Source of the DNA: Scytalidium lignicola
Taxonomy: Eukaryota; Ascomycota; Leotiomycetes
Assembly: GCA_002812745.2 (NCBI GenBank)
Contig: NCSJ02000200.1
Span: 1 to 64,000 of the forward strand
DNA length: 64,000 nucleotides
Direction of reading: 5' to 3'
The notes under the pieces were generated by a model. That model saw only the letters and a list, made by a program, of their open reading frames with translations. It was not told where the DNA came from and did not search any database. Both the position numbers and the translations under genes were made by a program. Below, one piece after another: positions 1 to 12,002 of this stretch (positions are counted from its first letter, which is position 1; each line of letters opens with the position of its first letter).

Positions 1-600
1 CTATCTCTATCTGTGGTGTTTCATGAGGTTCGAAAGGTTGTGTTTCGACGTGTTGACGCGTAATATTGATCAAAGTCTTGGAATGGTTGTGTAATCGAAA
101 ATCAATCGGAAAATCGATCGTATGAATGCTCAATCTTGGCTCTACAGACATATCCTCAGAATGCTGTAGGTTCGTAGCCCTCACCGCGTACAGGTGTTGA
201 GTCTCGAGGGCCTTACACTATCAATGAATGCTCTTAAACAGTTTTACAGTAATGAGATGAGGCGAACAAGATCATTCAACAGCAGATGTGCTGTATTGCG
301 TATAGGTGGACGAGAGTCACTTCTAATTGATACGATTGACACGTTGTAAGTTCCCCCTGACACGTTGTAAGTTCGATTGACACGTTGTAAGTTCCCCCTT
401 TTCTCTCCGAAACTTCGTCTACTGAAGGTGTGCTTAGCAAACGGAATTTTCTTGCTTCTCCACCAGTCGTTTTTCTTTACGGCTCGAAGTTAATTGATGC
501 AAACTGATGAGAAGCTGTTTGTTCGCTAGTAGTGAAGTGTTATGACTACTCTTTTCCTCTAAGGCTTTGTCTACTGAGCATGCCTTTAGGAGACTAGATT
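1..600. other. Non-coding flank with short direct repeats
   Basis: No open reading frame with a recognisable product on either strand. Composition is more balanced than the following AT-rich block. The only structure seen is a short direct-repeat cluster at 337-394, listed separately. Confidence 0.5.
337..394. repeat. Three direct copies of a 17-bp motif
   Basis: The motif TGACACGTTGTAAGTTC occurs at 337-353, 358-374 and 378-394, separated by 3-4 bases, and each copy is intact. The first and third copies are extended on the left by GAT. Function is unknown. It could be a sub-terminal transposase-binding repeat of an element lying mostly outside the window, or a small minisatellite. Confidence 0.8.
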
Positions 601-2170
601 TTTAGGTCTTTTAATTGTAGGTCATTTTTTTTNCTTCTGTATGGTTTAATTCGAGTCAAATTTTTGAAGGGGAAATTGTCTTGTGCAATAAATTAGAGAT
701 ATGGCTTAGAAATTGAGTTTGTTATTTTTGCGCTACAGGGCAAAANTGCTTTTTAGGATTCGATTTTTTTTTGTTTTTNATTCTATGGTGTAAAAAGTCT
801 ATTAGTTTGCTAATAAGGCACTGACCTCACTTATCTATGATGATGGATGGATAAATGATTTCATCTTATGGGGCAAAAACCATGTATCTTGGAGAGTTAC
901 ATTTCCTTTTTTTCACATCATAGGATGAAAAGCCTTTTAATTGCTGAGCAAGGCTATTACTTGAACTTACTTATGGTTTTGCCTTGGTTTATAGTTTTGC
1001 TTTATAGGGTAAAAATACTCGGTTTTGAGAGAGAAGTTCTTATTTTTGCCTTATAAGGCGAAAAGGTTTATTAGTCTAGGGGAAGACTTATCTTCTCTTA
1101 CCTTTTCTTACTTTGCTGCTCTTAACTTTGCCCTTTGAGGCCAAAATCTTAACTTTATAGTCTTTACCCAAGACTTAAGAAGGCTTTACTATCTTCAAAA
1201 CTAATATTTTCTTCTTGGCTATAACCTTTGCTTTTAAATTTTCCTCTTTTGTATTTTTAAAATTTCTCTAAATAAATCCTTATAATTATCGATTTCTCTT
1301 CTTTTACTTATTTTTAACTTTAAATAACTTACATTTACTTTTAACCTTGACTATTTCATTCACTTCTAACCTTGACCATCTTACTTACTTCTAACCCTGA
1401 CCATCTTACTCACTTTTAACCCTGACTATCTTACTTACTTTTAACCTTGACTATAACCCTGAATTCTTTATCCTCTTTAAAATGATAAATTTGCTTATAT
1501 TTCCTACTTGAATCTTATATTCTCCTTTGAAATCTTTATACCTTTGTTATATTTTCATTACTTTATTCTTTTACTTTAATTTATAACTTAACTTTATTTC
1601 TTTACTTTTAATTTTTATGAACTTATTATAGTTATACTTTAACATTTAGCTTTCTATTAGTTTTNACCTCTTTAACTTGTACCCTTATCCTTAATCCTTC
1701 ATTTTTTTTACTTCTTTCACTCTTTAACTTAACATTTATATTTAACCTTTTTTTNACTTTTATTTTATTTACTAGTTCTTTTTTTTTTTATTAGCCTTAT
1801 TCGAAAATCTCTTTATTAATTGTCCTTGTGTATTTAATTATATTCTATTTACTTGACTTTTGTTATTGTACTTATTATTCTTAAACGTCTTTGCTTTTTT
1901 TAATATAATATGCTTTACATTAACATACAAATTATCCTTTTCTACTTCCTTAATCTGTTTTCTATCTTAGACTAATAATATGATAATTGCCTTACTTAGA
2001 TTTTTTATCTTGACTTACTCGTTTACTTTCTTAATAATAATTCTTTAGTTTTAATTTCCAAATTAACTTAATGTATATAACTACTTAAATGTTTAGTATG
2101 TTAATCCTTAATCTTAATACATTAATTATTATTATTTAGCTTTCTTTTAATTTTTCATGTTCTTTTTCCT
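601..2170. other. AT-rich block with degenerate palindromes, no gene
   Basis: Very AT-rich sequence with long T runs and several single Ns. No protein similarity recognised. Between about 727 and 1152 an imperfect palindrome of the form TTTTGCCTTATAGGGCAAAA recurs at least six times (near 727, 780, 862, 993, 1042 and 1127). This suggests a decayed repeat array. Confidence 0.5.
1337..1461. repeat. 25-bp minisatellite, about five units
   Basis: Five consecutive 25-bp units begin with ACTTYTAACCYTGACYAT and continue with CTTACTY or a variant. Unit differences are nearly all C/T transitions, consistent with RIP-type decay or slippage followed by mutation. Confidence 0.75.
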
Positions 2171-4389
2171 TTATTCACTTTTTTNAACCTCTTAACACTA
2201 TCCAGGTCATTAGATAGCCAAAGGTAAGGTAGATGTTCAAGGACAACAGAAACGTATAATATAAGCAATTAAGTTAAAGGTAAGATCTAGTAATATATTT
2301 AGGTTGAACATAAGAAGTCTACTCTTATGTTCTTACAATATGCTTATATAGATAATAAAATCTAACTAGACCTCTTGGACCTTGCAAGTCCCCCAGGTCC
2401 ATAAACCCCTTGGACTTCTCAAGTCCTTTAAGTCCTAATCATGTTATATAATCGTTAAGTTCTCTATATACACTTTGCTATATATTAAGCCTTAGGCTTA
2501 CACCAATCATTGTGTTATAGTAAAACTTGTAATATTATCCTCTTTTCTACTTAGTATTATCTTAACATTAAAATATTATCTTTAAATATTCTTCTTGTTC
2601 ATCAATCCTTCTCTCCTTTCTAACATATTACCTAAACGACAACATTCTAAGAGTAGCATAGAAGAAAGAACAAGATCAAGAAAATATCAAGAAGTATTGA
2701 ACTTAGGAAATTATATAACAAAGTATAGTATTAAGATATCTCCTTGTGGTTTTTATGTCTAAAACAGTTTGACTTGTTTAATAGTTTCTAAGTCTAACTG
2801 TTATAACAAGTATACTTGTCAAAGGTGCAAATACAAGAGTAAAAGCATTCTTATAACCTCTTAGGAAACCCTTAATAAGGAGGAGGCTTGTCTTGAAGTT
2901 AAGGAGGAGAAGGCTACTCAGGCTATGGCTAAGAACATAACTTATCTTGCTTATCTTCATAAACAAAAGAAGTTCCTTTGCAAATATATTAATAAAATGA
3001 TCTGTTGTAGACTTTCTTCTTTGGATAAGTTGGATATTACAAAAGAGAAAGAAAGGTAAGAAAAACAGAACTCCTTATTACTTCCAAAGTTGTATTCTAC
3101 TAACTTAAGTATAACTTTTTCCTCTGTTATCAACCTCTTCTTTTTTNAACCTTATGATTCTATTACTTAAAAATCTATTCTAAGACAAGTTTAACAATAT
3201 ACCTTTAATAACCTCTTATAACTTATAAGATTAGAAGTAAATTCTTATTTATTCTCATTCTTTAGATATCCTATTTATTTAACCAAATATTGTAATTTCT
3301 TATAATACATCTTATAACTAATGATTTTCTCAACTTTATATTCTCTTTCTAGATCAACTTCTTCTAACATTAATATTTAAGCATTTTCAAGTGTTAATTT
3401 AAGAAGTAAAACATAAAAAACAAAATATATCTTAATTATTGTTAGTAATTTTAAGAAAGATAAGTTAAGCTTTACTTTTTAAGACTTTATTTGCTTATAA
3501 TAACTTNAAAAACAAACTTTAAAGAACTTGACTAACCTGAAATTATATTCTTTATTATAATCATATTCTTTACTTTATATAAAAGTTTCTTAATAAAATT
3601 AACTATACTAATTATTATAAAACTAACTAATAATACTTTCTTATACTAATTAATTACTAAAATGTTAACAACTAAGAATTACTCTTAAAAACTTAATCTG
3701 NAAAACCTTTATAATAGTTATAACAAAAGTATATAACGTAGAAAGTTTAACAAAGTATAATTTAAAATAATTTTATAGAATTTTAATTAATATAAAAGTT
3801 ATAAAGCATTTTACAACTAATTATAATTAATTTAAAGCTTTACAGTAAACAGATCAAATTATAACATTTAATACTATTACTAAAAGCATAATAATAATAT
3901 AGTTTAAAATTAAAAGCATAACTTTAATAAGTTTTATATTAGTAAATACATTAATTAAACAAATTGAATTCTATGTAATTAAATTAATTATATCCTTTTT
4001 ATTATGCTTAACAGATATAAACTAATTAAATATGTATTTCAACAACTTTACAAACTTACTTATTATCTTATAAAAAAGCATTTTAATTATATAACAATTC
4101 GGTTATAATTTTCTACTTTAGAATATATCTTTATATACTTTCATTTTTAATTCATTAAAGGAAAACCCTTACTTCTTAACTAATATAGAATTACAATATT
4201 TATACTAATATTTTAATTACTTGTTAATAACTAAATTACAATACATATTAGACTATATAAGCTATAATATTAACAAGAATATATTAGAATATTTTACTAA
4301 GTTTTATGCTTATTATTAATATTATAAGAAGTTGTTAAGAAGATTTAGATTTAACTTATAAAATAATATTAACTTTAACTACTTTATTA
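2170..4389. mobile_element. Decayed retroelement sequence, possible LTR at about 2.2-2.65 kb
   Basis: The stretch from about 2200 to 2640 has higher complexity than its surroundings and resembles an LTR-plus-leader region, but I cannot define its borders. The part from about 3760 to 4389 is clearly homologous, in opposite orientation, to about 51880-52510. In conceptual translation it gives a gag-like residue pattern interrupted by many stops. No intact reading frame remains. The MULE-type element starting at 4393 interrupts or abuts it. Confidence 0.55.
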
Positions 4390-4667
4390 TTAGGGGATAC
4401 CTAAATACACTGACCACTTACCTAAATACACGAAAATCTTCCGGCATCGGCTGCACCCCTTGCATAACAACACCTCGTGATTGCATACAAATTAGTACTG
4501 TGCAAAGAGACTCAGTAATGAAAATTATTCAAATAATTAAGCCTACTCATTCTAAGTTATATCAACACTTCTATGCAATCTTGCGTCATTTATGACTTCT
4601 CAGAATTACATAATTCTTCTAGCTCTCCTGATTCCTCCAATTGCTTCAACATCTCCATCTCACGCAA

Positions 4668-4970
4668 TTACTCCAATTCCTCTCCCTTTTTTGCTGTCTC
4701 TGCTTCCTCCAAGGCCTCCAAAACTTGTATATCATCTGTCATAACCATATTAGCTAATTGAGCTATCTCTTCTATCGAATCTGATTGGTGGATTGTTGAC
4801 ATTCCAAGTTGATATACACGTTCTCGTATGGTTCCAGGCTCATATGTATCACCAATATCTTGAATACACTGTAGCCTAATTCTTGTAACTGTATGCCCAA
4901 ACCTAGTAACATATTGCTCTTTCCCTCCTAAGTCTTGTAATATAACAGGCCTTGAAGTTGAATTCTTCAT
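4668..4970 (-). pseudogene. C-terminal relic of the MULE-type transposase
   Basis: This 100-residue open stretch contains RFGHTVTRIRLQCIQDIG and an acidic, glutamate-rich tail. It lies on the same strand as the N-terminal domain at 6266-6868 and near the opposite end of the same transposon. Its position and composition fit the C-terminus of the transposase. The catalytic core that should lie between the two pieces (about 4970-6270) is full of stops. I do not recognise a specific domain here, so the assignment rests on position inside the element. Confidence 0.5.
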
Positions 4971-6265
4971 TGTCAGGGGAGCAGAACTAGCAAGAAGCTC
5001 AAAAGCAGATGGTAAGCATTTTGTACTAGAAATTGCTTTGGAATTTTAAGCCTTTCTTAAAGCTCTTTTAAGTCTTCCTTTCCCTCTAATAACCTTTAGA
5101 TGAAGAATAAGTCTTTAAACGCTAAAAGCAAGCATAACATCTGGGGATAGCTTAATATAATACTAATAAGGATATATATCTTCAAGTAAAATTATATCTT
5201 TAACTTGTTATCTTTGCTATATAGTATAAAAGCATAGAATACTTATAAATTGCTATATAGTATACTTATAACTTATTATATCTAGAGCCTTATTTTTAGG
5301 TATTTTAACTTGTTCAAGCAAGACCTTTTCTAAAGTATAATTATATATATACTCTAGAATAACGTTGAATATACTCACTTGCTTAATATAATGTTTTATG
5401 CATAATCTTTCTTAGTTTAAAGTTATGAATATATCTTCTTGTTGACTAGTCCAAAATAGTAATAATTATTCAAACATATCATTTAAATCTTCATTATTAC
5501 GTTGTAGATATGATTTCATTGTACTATAACAGCCTTTGATAGAAAAAGTTATAAGAACTTCAAAATGATAATATTAATTCAACCAATATTAAATTAACTT
5601 TTCTTTCTAAGAAATAAGCTAAGTGTTTTCAATATACTTAACTATTGTATTAGGATAAGTATATATTTAGGTGAGATTCAATGCATAAGCCTCTTCTGTC
5701 TGTGAATCCAATAATACTCCTTATAATTTGAGGAATGCTTGAAAAGTAGAATAACACTTGTAAATGTTATTTTCTTTTACTAGTAGTAGAAAGAATCTTT
5801 TGGTTTTAGCTAATACATTCATGTTAACATGCTACTAACAAAGGGCATAATTGAATTTCATGCAATATGTATCAATACTCTTCATTAGAGCCAATTCCCT
5901 ATCAGTTACTATAGAGAGTAACTCTGAAATAGAATACTTATCCATTATTTCCTTAAACCAGCTTAAAGCTTAATCATATACACNTTTTAGTCTTACTTAA
6001 AAGAAAGGCTAACACAATTTGGACTACCTTATTCCCTCTAGTTATTCTACATATATTCAATAATAGCATCTGAAATCAATTGGTTTTGTATATACAATCT
6101 ATTAAAAGAATATCAAGGTGTTGTTTATAAGTTACAATCGCTTAAGGGTAAATATAAAATAAGTAGATAAGGTTGTTAGTATTATTAAGTGTATATGATA
6201 GGTTATAACCCTCTTCCTTGAGTTTGAACCTAGTTTGTTAGTAAATTAAAGGTTAAGGAATCTTA

Positions 6266-6868
6266 TTAAACATACAATAACCACTGAATTAGTATTTTAC
6301 TTTCTAAAGTCTTTAACCTTGTAACTTGAGTGATATTGATAATATCAGACCTAATTATAAAAACAGTTAAGTGATAAATTCGAAGAAAACTCAAGATATT
6401 AGAATTCTTCACTCTACTATAAGCTTTAGCTATGATTTGAGCTTGAATTTGAGGTTCTAAAGTTGCAATTCTGTATGCTGGATATGCAACAGGACCTAAA
6501 GAAGTACTGTGGTTATAAGAAGATTCTATGACTTTAAGCCTCCACCTTCCTTCTTCTTGAGCTTTGGCAACTATTCTCATATTGCAACCATACTTTTTAG
6601 AAGCTGACTGACGTTGTTTAGAAGGGTGTACATTACTCCTTTTACCATAAGAGTGATATACTCCACCATGGTCGCAAATATAAGTAACTAATTTAAGTTG
6701 CTTATCCTGAGTAGCAAAAGCATACCTATGAGCACGTGCAAAAGCTTGAATTGCAGCATATAACGATGGTATATCAGGATAAGAGGCTTCTGGTAGAGTA
6801 GGGCCACAAGGAGAGTTCATAGTAACGGTGAGAGCTAATATGTAGTGGTAGAAGTGGCTTGATTTCAA
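6266..6868 (-). pseudogene. FAR1-like DNA-binding N-terminus of a MULE transposase (truncated)
   Basis: The 200-residue open stretch carries the pattern of the FAR1/WRKY-GCM1-type zinc-binding domain that opens many fungal MULE transposases. It has an amphipathic start (LYAAIQAFARAHRYAF), then CDHGGVYHS, a basic segment ending KKYGCNMRIVAKAQ, then W-R-L-K-V and a terminal YNHS. The metal ligands C..C..HxH-like are visible. The open frame ends in AT-rich sequence just where the MULE catalytic domain should begin, so the gene is broken. It lies inside the inverted repeats, in minus orientation. Confidence 0.75.
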
Positions 6869-7077
6869 TATAATGGGAGGGAATAGCTTCAGTTGTAAAA
6901 GTTGTAAGGAAAGAGAAATAAGTGTATGCGTACTACGCGTGTTCGCGTTTTAAGTACTGCAATCTAAGTGGTTATCATACTTACTAGCAAATTACTATGG
7001 GGGCTGTTTGGCGAAGAGAGACTGGTACCGGAGATTTTCGTGTATTTAGGTAAGTGGTCAGTGTATTTAGGTATCCC

Positions 7078-8143
7078 TTATAAGTAATTTTCTCTGTTTA
7101 AATAGAAATTGTATAACAATTTATATAGTTCAACTATCTTACAAAAGATAACCAATTTATTTAAGATAATTGAATATTTTTATCATTTACCCTTAGGTAA
7201 TTAATAAGCAATATTTTCCTACCTCCAAGTGTAACCAACTATTAATATGAACGCCGACGAAAACAANTTTTTCTTTCCATAATGCTAAGNAAAAAAATGT
7301 TGTCAAAGCAACTTGACTTCGCACTAAACGCTAAACTTAGGAGATCATGCAGTATATCGTCGTTAAATTCAGCGTCGTTACTTTACTCTGATAATTCTAG
7401 CGGAGATCACTTCACACACGATATATTAACAGATGAGTTTATAAATGTGTTCGAACCATCAAGTAATGCTGGATAGACAAAATAAATAGAGGAAGGATTA
7501 AACCATACAACNTTTTTTGATTATATTGTAATGTTTCCTCATTAGTAGAATCCCTGAAATCCTCAAGTTATTTTCTCTGGTTATTAAAAGTAACTCTGAT
7601 TATTATAAATAATAGTTTTAATTATTAAAAATAGCCTTGATTATTAAGAGCAATTCTGATTATGAAGAATCTCTGATTATTATGAGTACTTTTGATTATT
7701 AAAAATAATTTTGATAATGAGAAATATTCCTGATTTCAAAAGTAATTCCAAATATTAGTAACAATTAAAATTATCAAAAACAGTGCTAATTATGAAAAGA
7801 GCTTTCAATTATAAGAGGAAGGGAGGCCTTTTTTGTGTTGACTTATATATTTCCAAACCAATTTTCCATAACAATTTTTTTTTAAAATTCTTTTTCTCAA
7901 TCACANTTTTTTTCTTCATACTAATTTTTTTGCAATACTCAGAATTTTGAATAATTTCTATTTCTCCTCACCAAATTCCATTTTGTNAAAAACTTTGAAG
8001 TTAGGACAATTTTCGAAGGTCTCCGCTTGAGAGATCGGTTTTGTTAACAAAACAACTTCCAAATTTTGACCGACCTTTGTTAACAGGTTTTCATTTCCCC
8101 GATTTCAATCCTTCGAAATCTCCATTTCCTGGCTGCTTTTTTC
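7078..8143. other. AT-rich intergenic block with decayed short repeats
   Basis: No gene recognised. A small open frame at 7282-7476 has no recognisable similarity and contains an N. From about 7580 to 7810 there is a degenerate array based on CTGATTATTAAAAATA. Composition rises toward normal from about 7980, entering the 3' flank of the exporter gene. Confidence 0.5.
7580..7810. repeat. Degenerate ~25-bp repeat array
   Basis: Eight or more variants of TTGATTATTAAAAATAAT follow one another, each separated by a few bases (for example around 7592, 7617, 7638, 7660, 7672, 7692 and 7708). It looks like an old minisatellite blurred by point mutation. No function evident. Confidence 0.55.
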
Positions 8144-10112
8144 CTAAGCGCTCTCATCTTTCTTCGTCTTTTTGACAGAATTCCAGTCCATGCCTAATGC
8201 AGCCACTATTCCCAAACAAACTACAGCCACACAGCTCCAGAAAGTTCTTGTGACCGCGAAATTGTAAGCGCCGACCACTTGTGCTTTATCTGAAGCAGGC
8301 ACACCGTCCAGCAGGTTTGTTGCACCCTGGTTAAAAACGCTGTCAACATCTATATCGGGGATATTGGACAAGCGTTGTCGAAGGACATTCGAGAAAATAT
8401 TCTGTGAGATGGAGATGAAAAGAGCAGCGCCGGTGCTGATGCCAAAGGCAATGGCTGTCATCCCAGCAGGAATATCCTCCGACTTAAGCGCAGTCGAGGT
8501 AGCCGACCAAGGCTGGGGGATTGCCAGTCCCATGCCGAGACCGTACATGACTTGCCATCCGATCCATGCAGAGACTCCTGTGGTTGGTTTGAAGGTTGTG
8601 AGGAAACCGAAACCGATAGCCATCATAGTGGACCCAAGCAGCATGACCGGCGTGTAGTAACCAACTACAGAGAGGATAAAGCCAGAGCTGATAGCAGCAG
8701 CAGAGAGGGCAATAACGGATGGGAGAAGCATCTGTCCAGACTTCGCTGCCGATGCACCTGTGATCGCTTGGAACCAGATAGGCAACTTGAAGATATATGT
8801 TAATCAAGGCTGCCCAATATTAGTCATAGTACGATTGAAAGACTCACGAAATAATCAGAGAGGTTAAAAGCTGCAGATGCACAGAATGCATACAACACGC
8901 ATAGCATCACAGTCTTGTTGAACACTACAGACCTGGGTATAACAGCGCTATCCTTCCGCAACGCCTCCAGAGCAACAAATGCTGCAAAAGCAAAACCGGC
9001 GATCACCAGAAGAGCGATAATCCTGCCGCTGCCCCAACTGAAGGTTGAGCCTCCCCACTGCAGAGCTAGCAAAAAACACACAATGCTTCCGGTAAACACA
9101 AAAAGATTGAGAAAGCTGAGCTGCTTAAGTTTGGAAATGGTGGAGCCTTCAGGAATTTTCTGATTCTCTGAGTCTTTGAAGCACACGATGAGAATGAAAA
9201 TCGTGAATCCACCAACGGGCAGATTGAGCCAGAAGCTATCACATCCCAAACGTGGTCAGCTTGCGGTCCGGCCGGANGTAGAATTTTTACTTACCACCAT
9301 CTCCAGCTGGCGTACGTTGTTAGAGCACCCCCAATTATTGGGGCTACGATCGCTGCAATGCACTCGAGAGCTCCTACCGTGCTATTGTATATGGGTCTCA
9401 AGCGAAGTGGGATAGTATGAGCAATAGCGCTGGCACAAAATAAAATTAGAGCTAGACATCTTTGGCTGGACAAAAAATGGAATAGAACTCACATGAAAAC
9501 TCCGGTAATGATTCCGGAGGCGCCACAGCCAGAAATTGCTCTCCCAATAATGAATGCAGCTGAGCTGGGTGCTGCGGCAGACACTATAGACCCAAGTTCG
9601 AGGATGGTTACAGCTATGACCAGTACCCATTTCACTCGGAATTTTTCGTAGATTTTCCCGTAGAAGAACTGAGTTGAACATGTTGTGAGCCGGTCTACAT
9701 CTATCATCAGCCGGAATCCCAAGGCGAACCACAAGTGATTCCTAGGTTGCTGCGCAACCTACATGCTGAGCCATACCAGCCGATGTCTGTCAATGAATGG
9801 AATTCATTCGTGATGGTAGGAGTTGCTGTCCCTACGATGCTATCGTCCTGGGTTTTTGAGTATCAGTATGTGTCTTGTGATGGCGACCAAAATACTTACG
9901 AGGCCTGTAATAAAAATCGCGAGTCCCATTGCGACAGCAATAGGGAGCGATTGCCATGCGCCGAGGTATTTTGGTTCATTCTCGTCTCCTTGCGCATTCG
10001 CTGTTGGAATCGGTGCCGTGTCAAGGATTGTTTCATTAACAGTTTTCTCATTACTTTCCACCGGCTCAGAATTATTGATATCGCTAGGAGCAGCTGATGC
10101 CGAGGAGTCCAT
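8144..10112 (-). CDS. MFS multidrug exporter, DHA2 (14-span) type
   Basis: Six exons read leftward: 10112-9900, 9847-9763, 9694-9493, 9429-9295, 9235-8848 and 8785-8144, with introns of 52, 68, 63, 59 and 62 bp and canonical GT..AG borders. They join in frame to 554 residues, the normal length of fungal 14-helix toxin/drug exporters. Family landmarks: [16 protein letters not shown] after helix 1, [15 protein letters not shown], then [27 protein letters not shown], and [14 protein letters not shown]. The join restoring the Tyr of GWYGSAY supports the phase-1 intron. An in-frame ATG at 10157 would add 15 residues; I prefer 10112. An N at 9277 sits in intron 4 and is harmless. No biosynthetic genes adjoin it, so substrate is unknown; likely a plasma-membrane proton antiporter. 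Confidence 0.92.
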
Positions 10113-10653
10113 TCTGATCAATCTGGTCAAGAGAGTGCTGTGTTTTGAACGCGACACTTACATCAAAGGTATGGAAGGAAATCGGCAACAAATAGCGAAC
10201 GAAATTTAGCAGCGCTTATGCGGTGTGACCGAAGGATAAATCTCACCCTCCTCATTCTGTTTAACTTCATTTGAATACTTTATTATTGGATACGGCAAGA
10301 TGCAGAGGCAGGGTATATTCGGATGGAAAAGCTGTGCAACAGGTTCTGACAAGGTAGCCAAATAAGCTGCTCCCCTGAAGGCAGAAGGTAGAGTAAGGAT
10401 TTGTGAAAAGATGTACGGAGGACGCGGCAAAATGTGATGGGAATCTGCCAAGACACTAAATGTGCACGTGCCACAGGCTTTCCAGCGAGTGTAGTGCCTA
10501 AAGTGCCCTATAATTACAGCGTATTACAGAGCATTACCAGGCTACAGGTCGCTATAATTACAGGGCACTTCCAGCGCTCAAATCGTTAGCGCTTGCCTAG
10601 CGCCTTAGCACTATTCCCATCACATTTTGCCGCGTCCTCCGTAGCTCGATGTA
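10113..10653. promoter_or_regulatory. Upstream region of the exporter, containing a foldback
   Basis: This is the 5' flank of the minus-strand exporter. The near part (10113-10410) shows no feature I recognise. The far part is occupied by a nested inverted repeat (10414-10643) that ends next to a Tc1/mariner terminus at 10652. Confidence 0.5.
10414..10643. repeat. Nested foldback / MITE-like inverted repeat
   Basis: Outer arms of 31 bp, 10414-10444 and 10613-10643, are exact reverse complements. Inner arms of 20 bp, 10501-10520 and 10551-10570 (AAGTGCCCTATAATTACAGC and its complement), differ at two positions, both transitions. The whole 230-bp unit could fold into a long hairpin. No coding capacity. 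It may be a small non-autonomous element inserted upstream of the exporter. Confidence 0.8.
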
Positions 10654-12002
10654 CAGTGGGTATGCTTAATAATCCGCGATTTTCGCGATTTTTCGCGAAA
10701 CCGCGTTCTCTTTCATTTTCACAACAACTTCAAATTAATTCAATAACTCCAATACGACATCCTTTAAGTCAAATTGACGATAATATTGTTCGTTATAAAG
10801 ATTTTTCTCTATATATTCAAGGTAAAATTATTAGCAAAGCTGAAGAAGGCAAGAAAATAACTCATATTGCACAAGAGTTAAATATGCTAGATTCAACAGT
10901 TCAAGACATTATAAATAAAAAACAATTGTATGTCGATAGCAAATCCAATCTAAGGCCTGGTAAGCTAGATAAATATCCAAAGCAATTTAAGTGTAACTTT
11001 ATAGCTTTTATACATAAAGAGCCTAAATCGTTTATAGCTAAGATCCGAAAGTATATAAGAGTCAAAATATCTAATAAAATAATCATTTACATTTTAGACA
11101 GTATAAGAATTTGACATTAGCAATGTAAAAGACAACTATATCTTATTAATGAAATAGCAACAAAAAGGCTTGAATAATATTTTAAACAAGAAGATTAAAA
11201 GCTTTTAAACTTCTTAAAATACATCTTTACTAACAAGTGTTTTGTTAAATGTAAAGTAAGTAAAATAATAAAATAGGCATAGTTTTAGCTAAAGGAAAAA
11301 TAAAACAAAGAGATAATTACTACTTATTCAAAGAGTAAGGATATATTAATAATAGTTTAAGTTGTTATTTGGTAAAATAATAACAAGGTTCATAAGTCAG
11401 AATTAGTCATTTTGAACAGAAATTTTGAATTTAAGAAGTTTAACTATATAGTTAACTTATATATCAAAGTTATTAATGATTAATTGTTAAAAATATAAGA
11501 ACCAAGCTTAATATTCATATAAGATAATGTTTTAATCTACTATGCTAATAAAACCAAACAATAGTTCAAAGATATGGCTATATTAGTTATTGATTGATTA
11601 TTATATTCCCTAGATCTTAACCTTATAGAATATATATAGTAACATCTCAAAGTGAAGGTCTTGGAAATTTACCCAGAACTTAAAGATATAAGCAAAANGT
11701 GATGAGGCTATTATAACATTAAAAAANTGCTTTAATTAAGGCATGGGACTTGTTAGATGATTCAATTATTCAAGCATGTTTGGAGAGTCTATGTAGGAGG
11801 AAAGATGTGGTTATTGTAGCAAAAGGGTAGTATATAAAGTATTAAAATATTTGTAATTATAAAATGTTATTCAAAAACCAATTTAAACTTAATTCCATAT
11901 AATTTTGTACTAAAATAAGTTGTGGTTATTTATTGGTTGGCATTTTTGTACTAAGGGTGGTGGGGTAAATTTGGAATCGTGGATTATTAGGCACAACCAC
12001 TG
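10654..12002 (+). mobile_element. Decayed Tc1/mariner-type transposon
   Basis: Terminal inverted repeats of about 32 bp start CAGTGGGTATGCTTAATAAT on the left and CAGTGGTTGTGCCTAATAAT on the complement of the right end. TA dinucleotides flank both ends (10652-10653 and 12003-12004), as expected for this superfamily. The transposase begins at about 10664 with a helix-turn-helix region and survives later as a DLNLIEYI motif near 11630, equivalent to the family's PDLNPIE signature before the third catalytic acid. Stops and AT bias interrupt the rest. Confidence 0.82.
10664..11114 (+). pseudogene. N-terminal part of Tc1/mariner transposase
   Basis: The open stretch carries a typical Tc1-type paired helix-turn-helix: ISKAEEGKKITHIAQELNM, then STVQDIINK, a spacer ending LRPGKLDKYP, then a second helix pair. 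It stops after IYILDSIRI at 11114; the DDE catalytic domain lies downstream in broken frames (the DLNLIEYI remnant near 11630). The first Met may lie in the inverted repeat itself (MLNNPRF at about 10663). Inactive as read. Confidence 0.7.

Larger units (their letters stand above)
4393..7077 (-). mobile_element. MULE-type DNA transposon with ~50-bp terminal inverted repeats
   Basis: The left end (4393-4443) and right end (about 7027-7077) are near-perfect inverted repeats starting GGGATACCTAAATACACTG. Each repeat contains the sub-repeat ACCTAAATACAC twice. The nine flanking bases on the two sides match 7 of 9, and the innermost three are TTA on both sides, so the target duplication is either a decayed 9-bp one, usual for MULEs, or a 3-bp one. 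A broken transposase runs on the minus strand (about 6868 to 4668). The inner kilobase is RIP-like and AT-rich. A shorter relative with matching termini lies at 54311-54745. Confidence 0.8.

Noticed and set aside
326..400. CRISPR array
   Set aside because: Three 17-bp repeats with 3-4 bp gaps lack spacers of CRISPR length, and the organism is eukaryotic.
7282..7476. 64-residue frame containing an N
   Set aside because: No similarity, AT-rich surroundings, and the frame depends on an ambiguous base.
8364..8803. Plus- and minus-strand open frames inside the DHA2 exporter
   Set aside because: They are shadows of exon 6 in other frames. The exporter reading gives a complete transporter with valid splice sites.
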